A model generated the notes under the pieces. The model made no database searches and was not told the DNA's origin. It worked only from the letters and a program-made list of their open reading frames with translations. A DNA stretch of 64,000 bases from Trebonia sp963822615. GTDB lineage: Bacteria; Actinomycetota; Actinomycetes; Streptosporangiales; Streptosporangiaceae. Numbering within the stretch: position 1 is the stretch's first letter; every line of letters starts with the position of its first letter. The position numbers and the translations under genes are program-made. The DNA lies in contig CAWGIM010000001.1 of the NCBI GenBank assembly GCA_963822615.1, positions 1,054,001 through 1,118,000 of the forward strand. The letters are read 5' to 3'. Of this stretch, positions 27,226 to 36,188 are shown piece after piece.

Positions 27226-28419
27226 CTAGCTCCGTTCCGCGAGCGGGTTCTCCCAGAGCACGGTGCCGCCCATGCCCATGCCGACGCACATGGTGGTTAG
27301 CCCGTACCTGACCTCCGGGTGCTCGGCGAACTGGGCGGCGAGCTGGATCATCAGCCGGACCCCGGACGAGGCGAGCGGGTGGCCGAGCGCGATCGCGCCG
27401 CCCCACGGGTTCACCCGCGGGTCGTCGTCGTCGATCTTGAAGTGGTCGAGGAAGGCGAGCACCTGGACCGCGAACGCCTCGTTGACCTCGATGAGGCCGA
27501 TGTCGTCGATGGTGAGCCCCTGCCGGGCGAGCAGCTTCTCGGTCGCGGGGACCGGGCCGATGCCCATCACCTCGGGCTCGACGCCGGCGAACTGGAAGTC
27601 GGCCAGCCGCATCCTGACCGGCAGCCCGAGCTCGGCCGCGACCTCCTCGGCGGCGATGACGCAGCCGGTCGCGCCGTCGTTGATGCCGGAGGAGTTGCCC
27701 GCGGTGACCCGGCCGTGCGGCCGGAACGGGGTCTTCAGCCCGGCCAGCCCCTCGGCGGTGGTGTCCGGCCGGGGCGGCTCGTCGACCGTGGCCCAGCCCC
27801 AGCCGAGCTCCTTGGTGCGGATCGCCATCGGCACCAGGCCGGGCTGGATCTTGCCCGCGGCGTAGGCGGCGGCCACCTTGCGCTGGCTGCCGAGCGCGTA
27901 GGCGTCCGCCCGCTCCTTGGTGATGGCGGGGAACCGGTCGTGCAGGTTCTCCGCCGTCATCCCCATGAACAGCGCCGACTCGTCCACCAGGTGCTCGGCG
28001 ACGAACCGCGGGTTGGGGTCGACCTGCTCCCCCATCGGGTGGCGGCCCATGTGCTCCACCCCGCCCGCGATCGCGATGTCGGCCGCGCCCAGCGCGACCT
28101 CCCCGGCGGTGGTGGTGACCGCGGTCATCGCGCCGGCGCACATCCGGTCGATAGCGTAGCCGGGCACGCTGGACGGCAGCCCGGCCAGGATCGCGGCCGA
28201 CCGCCCGATGGTCAGCCCCTGGTCGCCGATCTGGGTGGTGGCGGCGATCGCCACCTCGCCCACCCGTTCGGCGGGCAGGCCCGGGTTGCGCCGCAGCAGC
28301 TCCCTGATCACCCGCACCACCAGGTCGTCGGCCCGGGTCTCCGCGTAGATGCCCTTGGGGCCCGACTTACCGAACGGCGTCCGCACGCCGTCGACGAATA
28401 CCACGTCACGCGCCTTCAT
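27226..28419 (-). CDS. fadA: Acetyl-CoA acyltransferase (thiolase)
   Basis: Beta-oxidation thiolase, 397 residues, cleaving 3-ketoacyl-CoA. The nucleophile Cys is in IDRMCAGAMTAV (about residue 92); the His strands NEAFAVQVL and GGAIALGHPLASSG, and the second catalytic Cys in TTMCVGMGMGG, are all intact. ATG 28419 follows AAGGAG. It is the first gene of a two-gene operon with the FadB-like protein. A TetR/FadR-type regulator is not adjacent. Confidence 0.95.
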   Translation of the reverse strand: MKARDVVFVDGVRTPFGKSGPKGIYAETRADDLVVRVIRELLRRNPGLPAERVGEVAIAATTQIGDQGLTIGRSAAILAGLPSSVPGYAIDRMCAGAMTAVTTTAGEVALGAADIAIAGGVEHMGRHPMGEQVDPNPRFVAEHLVDESALFMGMTAENLHDRFPAITKERADAYALGSQRKVAAAYAAGKIQPGLVPMAIRTKELGWGWATVDEPPRPDTTAEGLAGLKTPFRPHGRVTAGNSSGINDGATGCVIAAEEVAAELGLPVRMRLADFQFAGVEPEVMGIGPVPATEKLLARQGLTIDDIGLIEVNEAFAVQVLAFLDHFKIDDDDPRVNPWGGAIALGHPLASSGVRLMIQLAAQFAEHPEVRYGLTTMCVGMGMGGTVLWENPLAERS

Positions 28420-28492
28420 CGGCTCGCTCCTTGTGAGATGTGCGCCGTTGCCCGCGGGTCGTTCGCGGCGCCGCCAGACCCTATGCTACTCG

Positions 28493-28537
28493 TCAGTAAC
28501 CTATGGATAAACGATCCTGGCGAAGGAATTCTTCCAG
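28493..28537 (-). pseudogene. Detached 3' tail of the PolX-like gene
   Basis: Read on the minus strand, this piece encodes LEEFLRQDRLSIGY and a TGA stop. The same peptide, up to RLS, ends the PolX-like body at about 29495. This is therefore the missing natural end of that gene, now about 960 bases away on the far side of the Rpn relic. Confidence 0.6.
28506..28537. repeat. Direct repeat copy 1 flanking the Rpn insertion
   Basis: A 32-base sequence matching 29495-29526 at 29 positions. All three differences fall at third codon positions of the minus-strand reading (CTT/CTG, GAT/GAC, CGT/CGC) and leave the peptide LEEFLRQDRL unchanged. Confidence 0.75.
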
Positions 28538-28556
28538 CCGCGGCCGCTCCTCGCGA

Positions 28557-28634
28557 TCATGCTGACACCGGGGCCCGGCTGACCCACAGGGTAGCGATCA
28601 GCAGCAGGGCGAGCGCGATGCCGTTTTTGATCAT
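28557..28634 (-). CDS. Possible 25-residue membrane peptide
   Basis: An ATG at 28634 opens a 25-codon frame, MIKNGIALALLLIATLWVS and a short tail to TGA. It would form a single membrane helix. The upstream GGCGACGAG is only a weak ribosome site. It lies inside the segment between the two direct repeats. It may be a real small membrane protein or chance. Confidence 0.3.
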   Translation of the reverse strand: MIKNGIALALLLIATLWVSRAPVSA

Positions 28635-28677
28635 CTCGTCGCCGCCGAATGTCGGCCCAGATCGGTACGGTGCGGGC

Positions 28678-29452
28678 ATGCCAGACGAGCAACCGCCGGG
28701 CCGGAGGCGAGGCGGCGCACCCACCCCGCATGACTCGATGTTCCGCCGGATCTTCGGCGTGCCCGCCAACGCCGCGTCCCAGCTGCGCGCGGTCCTGCCG
28801 CCGTCCCTGGCGGCCCGGCTGGACCTGCGCCGACTGGCCCCGGTACCGGGCAGCTTCGTCGACGAGGCGCTGAGGTGGCGGCACTCAGACGTGCTGTTCA
28901 CCGCGCCGCTCGACGGCCGGGACGCGTTCGTCTACGTCCTGGTCGAGCACCAGAGCAGGGACGACCCGCTGATGGCGTCCCGGGTACTGCGGTACGTGAC
29001 CCGGATCTGGGACCAGTTCGAGCGCGAGCACCCGGGGGCCGACGGCCCGCGGTAACCCGCGAATCATCGCGGACCTGCAGCGGTGGGCCGGGCAGCTGCG
29101 AGCGGTCCTGGACCAGCCCGGCGGGGGCGAGACGTTCATCGCCCTGCTGACGTACATTGAGCTTGTGAGTGAGGCACACGCCAGCGAGCTGCGCGACCTG
29201 ACCGCCTCGCTGGGACCGGACGCAGAGGAGGCGTACGTGACCACCGCTGAAATGCTCCGCGCCGAAGGTGAGGCCCGCGGTGAGGCCCGCGGCAAGGCCG
29301 AAGCCATCCTCGTGGTCTTCGAGCAGCGCGGCATCGCCGTGGACGATAAGTCGCGTGAGCTGGTCGAGTCCTGCACGGACCTGGACACCCTCAACGGCTG
29401 GTTCCGCCGCGCGTTCAAAGTAGAACAAGCCAGCGACCTTTTCGGGGAGTGA
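28678..29452 (+). pseudogene. Rpn family recombination-promoting nuclease/transposase relic
   Basis: The first 125 codons from ATG 28678 are a typical Rpn (PD-(D/E)XK, transposase_31) N-terminus: HDSMFRRIFG, then HSDVLFTAPLDGRDAFVYVLVEHQSRDDPLMASRVLRYVTRIWDQF, containing the nuclease Asp and Glu-x-Gln. A stop at 29055 follows. From 29051 another frame reads GNPRIIADLQRWAGQL and runs to 29452, the normal family C-terminus. The middle (~80 residues) is missing, so an internal deletion also changed frame. Rpn proteins promote RecA-independent recombination. Confidence 0.75.
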
Positions 29453-30795
29453 CGTCGGCCAGCGCTTCTCTCCTCGCCTCCAGTCTGGGGATGCGATAAG
29501 CGGTCCTGGCGCAGGAATTCTTCCAGTCGGCCGAGCGGCCACGTATTGATCACGTCGTCGCTGGTCAGCCCGCCAAAGCGGGCGGAGGCGAGCCCGTAGC
29601 GCATGTTGGTCAGGTCGACCAGCGAGTGCGCGTCGGTGTCGATCGAGAACTTGACGCCCGCCGCCCGCGCGGCCGCGACGTGCTCCGGCGGCAGGTCCAT
29701 CCGGTCCGGCGAGGCGTTGATCTCCAGCGCCGTCCCGGTCCGGGCGCAGGCCGCGTACAGCGCGTCGGCGTCGACCTCGACCGGCGGGCGGCGCCCCAGC
29801 TTGCGGGTGAGCGGGTGGCCGATCACGTTCACGTACGGGTTCTCCGCGGCGGTGATGAACCGCCTGGTCATCGTGTCCCGGTCCTGCTCAAAGCTGGAGT
29901 GCACGGAGGCGACGCACAGGTCGAACCCGCGCAGGAAGTCCGCGTCCCAGTCCACGCTGCCGTCGGGCGCGATGTTCAGCTCGGTGCCGTGCAGCAGGAC
30001 CATGCTGGTGGTTTCCGCCAGTGCCCGCAGCTGAACCCGCTGGGCCAGCATCTTCTCGGTCGTCATCCGCTGCATGACCAGGTTGGGGGCGTGATCGGTG
30101 ACCGCGTAGTACGCGTAGCCGCGGTCCTGGGCGGCCGCCACCATCCCCTCGAGCGACACGATGCCGTCGGTCAGGTCGGTATGCGAGTGCAGGTCGCCCT
30201 TCAGGTCATCAGCCCGAACGAGTGCGCGCTCCGCCTTACCGCTCCCGGTTTCTCCGGGGACGTTCGCGGCCAGCACAGCGTAGATGTCGTCAGCGGTCGC
30301 ATCGCGGGCAAGCCCGCGCAGTCCCGCCCGCAGCGCCGCGTCGCTGTCGGCCACGCTGATCCCCCGGGCGATCCGTTCCTCGGTCTTGGGACCGAACCCG
30401 GGCACCCCGCGCAGCCGCCCGCTGCGGACGGCCTGGCCGAGGTCGCTCATCGTGGTGATCCCGAGTGCGGCTAGCTCAAGGGCGCGCTTCTGGCCGACCC
30501 CGGGCACCTTGGCCAGCTCCAGCGCACCCGCCGGCACCCGGGCCCGCAGTGCGTCGACCGCCGCGATGGTTCCGGTACGGCGGTACTCGGCGATCTTGGC
30601 CGCGGTGGACTTGCCGACCCCGCTGATCTTGGTCAGCGCGGCATCCGGGATCTCGTCCAGGTCCTCGGGGTATCCCCCGACCGATCGCGCCGCCCGCTCG
30701 TAGGTCCGCACCCGGAATGACTCGGCCCCGGTAAGGTCGAGCAGCTCGGCGTACTCGCGTAGCAGCGCCGCGACTTCGATGTTGGTCGACGTCAT
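28885..30795 (-). CDS. PolX-like HhH-PHP protein without palm domain, 3' end disrupted
   Basis: From ATG 30795 the first ~150 residues are the helix-hairpin-helix part of bacterial PolX (ISGVGKSTAAKIAEY, KVPGVGQKRALEL, VPGFGPKTEERIARGI). The PHP phosphoesterase domain starts near residue 205 (GDLHSHTDLTDG, YAVTDHAPN, HGTELNI, DTDAHS), with its metal ligands intact. The nucleotidyltransferase palm is absent, so it is probably a nuclease or phosphatase rather than a polymerase. The native body ends near 29494; an inserted segment removed the stop, and the frame runs on ~200 codons to 28885. Confidence 0.75.
   Translation of the reverse strand: MTSTNIEVAALLREYAELLDLTGAESFRVRTYERAARSVGGYPEDLDEIPDAALTKISGVGKSTAAKIAEYRRTGTIAAVDALRARVPAGALELAKVPGVGQKRALELAALGITTMSDLGQAVRSGRLRGVPGFGPKTEERIARGISVADSDAALRAGLRGLARDATADDIYAVLAANVPGETGSGKAERALVRADDLKGDLHSHTDLTDGIVSLEGMVAAAQDRGYAYYAVTDHAPNLVMQRMTTEKMLAQRVQLRALAETTSMVLLHGTELNIAPDGSVDWDADFLRGFDLCVASVHSSFEQDRDTMTRRFITAAENPYVNVIGHPLTRKLGRRPPVEVDADALYAACARTGTALEINASPDRMDLPPEHVAAARAAGVKFSIDTDAHSLVDLTNMRYGLASARFGGLTSDDVINTWPLGRLEEFLRQDRLSHPQTGGEERSAGRRHSPKRSLACSTLNARRNQPLRVSRSVQDSTSSRDLSSTAMPRCSKTTRMASALPRASPRASPSARSISAVVTYASSASGPSEAVRSRSSLACASLTSSMYVSRAMNVSPPPGWSRTARSCPAHRCRSAMIRGLPRAVGPRVLALELVPDPGHVPQYPGRHQRVVPALVLDQDVDERVPAVERRGEQHV
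29495..29526. repeat. Direct repeat copy 2 flanking the Rpn insertion
   Basis: This 32-base copy is still joined to the body of the PolX-like gene and encodes its LEEFLRQDRL segment. With the copy at 28506-28537 it brackets about 960 bases holding the Rpn relic. Confidence 0.75.
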
Positions 30796-32087
30796 GAGCC
30801 CATTGTCCTCCCCTGGGTACGCGGCGCCCGCGCACACGGCCAGGTGACTGGTAGCTCCAGGAGTCCGCGGCTGCGGAACGAGGGGCGCCACCGGAGCTCG
30901 CTTGGCTTGGCCGCGAGGGTGAGGCCCGGGAGGCGCCGGAACAGCGTGCCGAGGGCTACCTCGGTTTCGAGCCTGGCCAGCGGGGCTCCGAGGCAGTAAT
31001 GGATGCCGCGGCCGAAGCTCAGATGCGGGTTGTCGGCGCGGGCCAGGTCTAGGCGGCCGGGCTCGGGGAACCGGGACGGGTCGCGGTTGGCACTGGCCAC
31101 GCACAGCAGGATCGTCTCGCCGGCCGGTATGAGCACGCCGCCGATACTGAGGTCTTCGGTGGCGAACCGCCGGATCGCGTACTGGTTCGGATCGGCGAAA
31201 CGGATCAGTTCCTCGATGACCGGGCTGGGCAGCGATCCCGTGGCCGCCAACTCCGTCAAGGGCTGTTCCGCGGCCAGCTGCGGTGAAGACAGCAGCGCGA
31301 GGATGCTGTTGCCGATGAGGTGGATCGAGTTCTCATACCCGGCCCCCAGGATGAGGAAGGCGAGGGAGAGCAATTCGTCTTCGCTGAGCTTGTCCCCCTC
31401 GTCCCGGGCTGAGATCATCGCGGACAGCAGGTCGCCGCCGGGGCTGGCCCGCTTGGCCGCGATGAGCCCGGTCAGCAGTTGCACTATCCCGCCGACCGCC
31501 TCCTTCACCGCGGACGGCTTCGCCGGGTCGGGGGCGAGCATCGTGGAGGTCCAGCGGCGGAAGTCGGCGCGCGGCCCGGCGGGCACGCCGAGCAGCTCCC
31601 CGATCACGGTGAGCGGCAGCAGCGCGGCGAACTCTTCGATCAGGTCGCCGTGGCCACGGTCGGCGACGGCGTCGAGCAGTGCGTCGGCGTGCTGCTCAAC
31701 CGTTGGGCGCAGGTCTTCTACCCGGGTGGGAGTGAATGCCCTGGCCACCAGCCCGCGGATACGGGTGTGATCGGGAGGGTCGAGGTTCAGCAGGTTGGCG
31801 TCCAGCGCGGGCGGCAGCGAAAAGCCTTGGTAGCTACCGGGGCGGGCGTGCGCCTTGCTCAGCGAAAGACGCGGGTCGGCCAGCGCGGCGCGAATGTCGT
31901 CGTACTGGGTGACGATCCACACCTGCTGACCGTCAGGGGTCGCCGTCCGGTGCACCGGGCCGGCCTGGCGCCATCTGGCGTAGGCGGTGTAAGGGTCAGC
32001 CATGAACGCCGGATCGTTGCTCGGCTGGCCTGTGGCGTAGGGCTGCGGACTGCCGGGGAGTGAATTCACGTCTCTCCTATCCGTCAT
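30792..32087 (-). CDS. Cytochrome P450
   Basis: A 431-residue bacterial class I P450. The haem-binding loop FGRGIHYCLGAPLARLE (Cys about residue 372), the ExxR helix (EELIRF) and the DPPDHTRIRGLVARAFTP helix-C region are present. In helix I the usual AGxE/DT is AGYENS, so the conserved Thr is replaced, which can alter oxygen activation. Start ATG 32087 has no clear ribosome site; a GTG at 32069 follows AGGAG closely and may be used. Its stop overlaps the PolX-like start as ATGA. No ferredoxin is adjacent. Confidence 0.92.
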   Translation of the reverse strand: MTDRRDVNSLPGSPQPYATGQPSNDPAFMADPYTAYARWRQAGPVHRTATPDGQQVWIVTQYDDIRAALADPRLSLSKAHARPGSYQGFSLPPALDANLLNLDPPDHTRIRGLVARAFTPTRVEDLRPTVEQHADALLDAVADRGHGDLIEEFAALLPLTVIGELLGVPAGPRADFRRWTSTMLAPDPAKPSAVKEAVGGIVQLLTGLIAAKRASPGGDLLSAMISARDEGDKLSEDELLSLAFLILGAGYENSIHLIGNSILALLSSPQLAAEQPLTELAATGSLPSPVIEELIRFADPNQYAIRRFATEDLSIGGVLIPAGETILLCVASANRDPSRFPEPGRLDLARADNPHLSFGRGIHYCLGAPLARLETEVALGTLFRRLPGLTLAAKPSELRWRPSFRSRGLLELPVTWPCARAPRTQGRTMGS

Positions 32088-32185
32088 CGGCCAATTCCGG
32101 ATGTGCAGTACAGAGGTTAAGGGGCAGAGTCTATGGTGACCGCGGGCCAGGGCCCGCTCGGAGTTCCGCGCCCGGAACGGCTGGC

Positions 32186-32914
32186 TCAGGTCGTGCGCTC
32201 GGCGATGAATACGAACTCCCGGCCCGGGCGGTCAGCGGCCTGTCGCACGTCGAGGACCCGGTACCCGTGCCCGGCCAGGGTCGACTCGATCTCGTCGCGG
32301 CCGCGGAAGCGCAGCGTCGAGTCGGAGGTGACCACCGAACCGTCCGCCAGGAACGTGTAGCAGCAGCGGAAGGAGACCAGCGGGAGTTTCACGCTGGTGA
32401 CCTCCCGGCGCTGCTCCACCGGCCCAGTCCCCGGGATATCGAGGACGACGGGAGCCGTGTCGGCCGCCCAGTCCTCCCACGCCCGGCGCTCGGGGCGCCT
32501 GGTCTCGAGCACGAGGTAGCCGCCCGGGCGAAGAGCGCCCCGGGTGGCCTGCAGGGCTTGCTCCCAGTCATCGTCGGTGATGAAGACCTGCGCCACGTTT
32601 CCCGTCATCACGGCAAGGTCAGCGTCGAACCCCCGCGCCGCGGCCGCGTCACCGCACACCCAGGTGACTTCCCGGGCCGCGTCCTTCGACCGGGCGACCT
32701 GCAGCGATGCCGCGGCCGGGTCAACCCCCATGACCGTGCAGCCGTTCTCGGCCAGCAGGACCGCCAGGCTCCCCGTCCCGCAGCCGATGTCGACCACCCG
32801 GCCGGCCTTCAGTTCCCTGACGATGCCAAGGTAGGCGGCCAGGTCATCGCGGGCTCCGTCGAAGGCGTCGTAGACGGCTGCGAGGCGGGGGTGAGCGAAG
32901 ATGGCGTCCGGCAC
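32186..32914 (-). CDS. Class I SAM-dependent methyltransferase
   Basis: A 242-residue methyltransferase with motif I VVDIGCGTGSLAVLLAE, the acidic strand VMGVDPAA, motif II (DLAVMTGNVAQVF) and post-motif LRPGGYLVLETRRPERRAWEDW. The C-terminal beta-rich half (YTFLADGSVVTSDSTLRFR) is typical of small-molecule methyltransferases. It is probably monocistronic; the substrate is unknown. Confidence 0.9.
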   Translation of the reverse strand: MPDAIFAHPRLAAVYDAFDGARDDLAAYLGIVRELKAGRVVDIGCGTGSLAVLLAENGCTVMGVDPAAASLQVARSKDAAREVTWVCGDAAAARGFDADLAVMTGNVAQVFITDDDWEQALQATRGALRPGGYLVLETRRPERRAWEDWAADTAPVVLDIPGTGPVEQRREVTSVKLPLVSFRCCYTFLADGSVVTSDSTLRFRGRDEIESTLAGHGYRVLDVRQAADRPGREFVFIAERTT

Positions 32915-32951
32915 CTAGGAACCATACCCAGGGGGCTCGATGCCGCTGAGG

Positions 32952-33143
32952 TTATGTCCTGTACCAGCGGAAGCGCCAGGCGCTCAGCAGGATGCTGCTG
33001 AGCACCCCGCCGCCGGTGAGAGTTGTCCCCAGGGCCTGGGGCCCGGCCCAGGTGAAATAGATGCCGGCGGTCAGCAGGGCGAGAACGAAGACGAACACGA
33101 CCACCATGGAGGGAGTGAAGCGGCTGACACCCGGATCTGACAC
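32952..33143 (-). CDS. Small two-helix membrane protein
   Basis: About 63 residues from a GTG at 33143 (a TTG at 33179 would extend it). Two hydrophobic segments, MVVVFVFVLALLTAGIYF and a second near LTGGGVLSSILLSAW, are joined by a short loop; the end is basic (RFRWYRT). There is no recognised family and the ribosome site is weak, so the start is uncertain. It is 37 bases upstream of the methyltransferase start on the same strand. Confidence 0.5.
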   Translation of the reverse strand: MSDPGVSRFTPSMVVVFVFVLALLTAGIYFTWAGPQALGTTLTGGGVLSSILLSAWRFRWYRT

Positions 33144-33323
33144 AGCCGAATGATCGCAGAGCCGGGCCACGCCCGGCAATTCCGCGGCTATGCGCCGCGC
33201 TCGCCACCGCCATGCTGTGCGGGTGCGCCGGCTCCCCAGCCAGCATCACCGGGTCCACCGACGTCCAACCAGGCGGCCTGGCAATCCAGTCGCGGCCGGG
33301 GTGACATAAGGCGCCCGCGCGCT

Positions 33324-33329
33324 GATAAT
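33324..33329 (+). promoter_or_regulatory. Probable -10 element of leaderless HIT gene
   Basis: GATAAT (with a T before it) at 33324-33329 lies 7 bases before GTG 33337, which has no ribosome site. The spacing would place transcription start at or next to the start codon, as in leaderless actinobacterial mRNAs. Confidence 0.4.
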
Positions 33330-33336
33330 TGCTGCT

Positions 33337-33822
33337 GTGGCAGGCTACGGCGATTGCCTCAGCTGCGCGTTCGAGCGGCGGCCGGACGCGCCGCCGCGGG
33401 AGCGCGTCTACCTTGATGATCACTGGCGGGTCGCGCACGCGTTCGGGACAGCCCAGCCCGGGTGGCTTGTCGTGCTGCCCCGCCGGCACGTGCTGGCGCT
33501 GGATGGGCTGAGCGACGAAGAGGCGGCGGCACTCGGGCCGCTCTTGCGGGCGGTCACCGCCGCCCTGCGGGAAGTCACCGGGTGCACCAAGACTTACGTG
33601 GCGCTGTTCGCCGAGGCCGAGGGCTTCGGCCATGTGCACTTCCACGTCGTCCCTCGCCCCGGCGGCCTGGACCCGCAGCTGCGCGGCCCGCGGATATTCG
33701 CGCTGCTGGGCGGTGACCCCGCTCGGCACGTGCCCGACAGCGACATGGACCAGCTAGCCGGACAACTCACCGCTGCCCTGGCCCGCGCGAGTGGTCAGCT
33801 TCCCTCGAGCAGGCTGGGCTGA
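33337..33822 (+). CDS. HIT family nucleotide hydrolase/transferase
   Basis: A 161-residue histidine-triad protein. The active-site motif GHVHFHVVPR carries the H-x-H-x-H triad; the N-terminal CLSCAFERRP resembles the metal-binding Cys pair of Fhit/HINT-like proteins. WLVVLPRRHVLALDGLSDEE is the second family block. Members cleave AMP-linked substrates. GTG 33337 appears leaderless. Confidence 0.9.
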   Translation: MAGYGDCLSCAFERRPDAPPRERVYLDDHWRVAHAFGTAQPGWLVVLPRRHVLALDGLSDEEAAALGPLLRAVTAALREVTGCTKTYVALFAEAEGFGHVHFHVVPRPGGLDPQLRGPRIFALLGGDPARHVPDSDMDQLAGQLTAALARASGQLPSSRLG

Positions 33823-33881
33823 TCGGTGCGGCGCCGCCGTGAACCGGGCCGGTGCGGCCGGTTCAGGGCATGCGGGCCAGT

Positions 33882-34715
33882 TCAGCTGGCTTGCGCGGTG
33901 ACCAGCCAGGCAGCGCCGGGCATGGTCACGCCGCCCGGTGACGCGTACGGGGCCAGGTCGTCGCGGACCTGCCTGGCCAGCTCGGCGGCCTGAGCCGGGC
34001 TGAGCCCGGCCAGGAGCCCGGCGGCGCTCGGGGAGGAGCGCTCGTACGCGAGCACGTCGTCCAGGTCGCGGCCGATCAGCATCGGCTCGTCCACCTTCGC
34101 GAAGCCGATGCCGCTGAACCCCGCGCCGGCTAGCAGCCCGCCCGTCGGGCCGGGGTCGGCGAGGGAGAACGCGGCAGCCGGCCCGGGCGGCCCGCTCAGG
34201 CCGAGCACCGCCGCGGACTCGGCGAACCCGGTGGTGAAGAAGGGGTTCTCGCCGCGGCTGCGCCAGCACAGGAACGCCAGCCTGCCGCCGGGCCGCAGCG
34301 CCTTCCTCAGGTTGGCGAACGCGGCCGCCGGGTCGTCGAAGAACATGACGCCGAAGTTGCTCAGCACCCGGTCGAACGTCCCGGCCGGGAAGGGGTGGAC
34401 CTGCGCGTCGGCGACCTCGAAGGTGGCGTTGGCGACGCCTGCGGAGGCGGCGAGCCGCCGCGCTTCGGCTACCTGGTCGCGGGACAGGTCAGCGCCCAGG
34501 GCGTGCCCGCCGCGGGCGGCGCGGGCCGCGAGGACGGTCACGTCACCGCAGCCGCACCCGATGTCGAGCACGTTCTGCCCGTCCTGGACCTGCGCGGCCG
34601 CGAGCAGCCGGGCCGTCAGCCGGCCCCGCATCCGCTCGTGCCGCTCACGCTGCTCGATGAAGTGACGCCCGCTGGCCCCGTTCCAGGCCTCGGCCTGCTC
34701 CGCGTTCACCGCCAT
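33882..34715 (-). CDS. Class I SAM-dependent methyltransferase (UbiE-like)
   Basis: A 277-residue methyltransferase: MAVNAEQAEAWNGASGRHF, then motif I VLDIGCGCGDVTVLAARA, the acidic strand ALGADLSRDQVAEARR, FDRVLSNFGVMFFDDP, and LRPGGRLAFLCWRSRGENPF, all common in this actinobacterial group. ATG 34715 is chosen where homology begins. Substrate unknown. It is convergent with the HIT gene. Confidence 0.9.
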   Translation of the reverse strand: MAVNAEQAEAWNGASGRHFIEQRERHERMRGRLTARLLAAAQVQDGQNVLDIGCGCGDVTVLAARAARGGHALGADLSRDQVAEARRLAASAGVANATFEVADAQVHPFPAGTFDRVLSNFGVMFFDDPAAAFANLRKALRPGGRLAFLCWRSRGENPFFTTGFAESAAVLGLSGPPGPAAAFSLADPGPTGGLLAGAGFSGIGFAKVDEPMLIGRDLDDVLAYERSSPSAAGLLAGLSPAQAAELARQVRDDLAPYASPGGVTMPGAAWLVTAQAS

Positions 34716-34966
34716 GTAAGACACGCTACCGCCCCTCACCGGGGCTAGGCTGGGCGCCTGAGCCGCCGATATGGCCGTGGATCCCGACTGCGCAGCGGCC
34801 AGGGAAATGCCCTACAGATCAGGTTGCTCCGCGCGCGTCGACCGTAGTGAGTCGCCGCTCATGCCGCTATAGCAAGGCGTCGGGGAATGCGGGGGCAGCA
34901 CTCTTAGCTGAGCTGGCCCGAAACTGGGTGCAGCGTGTGGTGAGTGCTGGGGACCCGGCAGGACTG

Positions 34967-36146
34967 TCAGGAAGGCTGTGCCGGTGGGCGTGGCTGCCCG
35001 GTGGCGGGTGTCCAGTTGTCCCGTATTTCGTCCCAGCCCAGGTATTGCGGGTGACCGTACCACCGGCCCAGCGGGCGGGAGACGGCTGCCAGGTCCCGCA
35101 TCCAGAGGGTGGCGCCCGGTATCCAGCCGACGAGCATCGTGTACCCGTCGCCGACTGGGAGGGCTAGTCCGCAGGAGGCCAGGTATCCGCCGATGGTGAC
35201 GTGCACGCCGTCGTAGTGCTCCATGACAAGTTCCCAGTCGGGCAGCCGCCACGGCCCGGGCACGCCGCCCCAGTAGCGCCACTCGCCGTCGTGAGTTCCG
35301 GTCACGTCGCGGGGAAAGCGGGCCACGAGCGCCTGCCACCCCGTCGGCCCGGTGATTTCCAGCACGTTGGCGTGCGGCGCGAACTGAAGGGACCACACCG
35401 TTACGCCGGTTTCCTCAAAGGGCCACAACGTGTCGATGAAATGCCCCAGGGCGATCGCCGGGACGTCGCCGGCCGCGCTGGTAGTCCAGGTCAGCTCGGC
35501 GAACCCTGGCGCCGACCACCAGCGTGCGCCAATCCGGGTCCCGGGACGTTCTCGGGGCCTGGGCGAGCGCAGGCCCTCCTCGTTTCTCGCGCGCTCGGCC
35601 CGCATGCCGTCGCGGACCGCCTGCCCGACCGCGGGCCCGGTCACCCTCGGGAAGTCATCCCAATCCAGGAACCGCTGATCCGCGAGCACGGCCAGGCTCC
35701 CACCATTTCGCCGCTCCCGGCGCCGTAACCAGCGCCTCGGCCACCGGGCGCAGCTCTTCTTTCGCCAGCGCGGTTAGCCCCCAGACCGCCTCGTCCCCGC
35801 CGCCGAACCCGAAGCCGGACGTGGTGGCCGCCAGATCGCTTAGCAGGCCAAGCTCATCACGTTCCGCCAGCTCATGCCACTCACCCCGCCTGACGGCCGC
35901 ACCGATGACCGCCCGGGCCTCTCCCGGCGCCACCTCCTGCCATCCCCTGCGGCGTAGCGGGCGCTGATACCCGGCGCCCGGCGCGAGGAGCGGCGAGGTT
36001 CCCGGGACTTCACCGAGCTCGAGCTCCTCAAACAGCGACCGCTCGAACCCCCAGCCCAGATAGCCAGCGAGAAACTGCCGGCCCAGCGGCGAGCCAAGCA
36101 CCAAATCCGCGTAAGCCAGATCCACCCGCTCACCGTACGCGCGCAC
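34967..36146 (-). CDS. Conserved actinobacterial hypothetical protein (frameshifted)
   Basis: Two open frames read as one ~390-residue protein. The first, from GTG 36146, starts VRAYGERVDLAYADLVLGSPLGRQF and ends AAKWWEP. The second continues LADQRFLDWDDFPRVTGPAV and ends near 34967. The switch lies at about 35,690-35,700. Proteins with a WWEP segment followed by DQRxLxWD and VTGPAV are familiar from Streptomyces, without known function. The indel may be a sequencing artefact. Confidence 0.65.
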
Positions 36147-36188
36147 AGCTATGAGGCAGAAACCGTTTACAGGTACAGCCGCTCAGAG

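Noticed and set aside
34812..35396. Minus-strand frame of ~194 codons overlapping the hypothetical gene at 34967
   Set aside because: Arg/His/Pro-rich shadow of the frame that continues the conserved protein; it has no homology pattern of its own.
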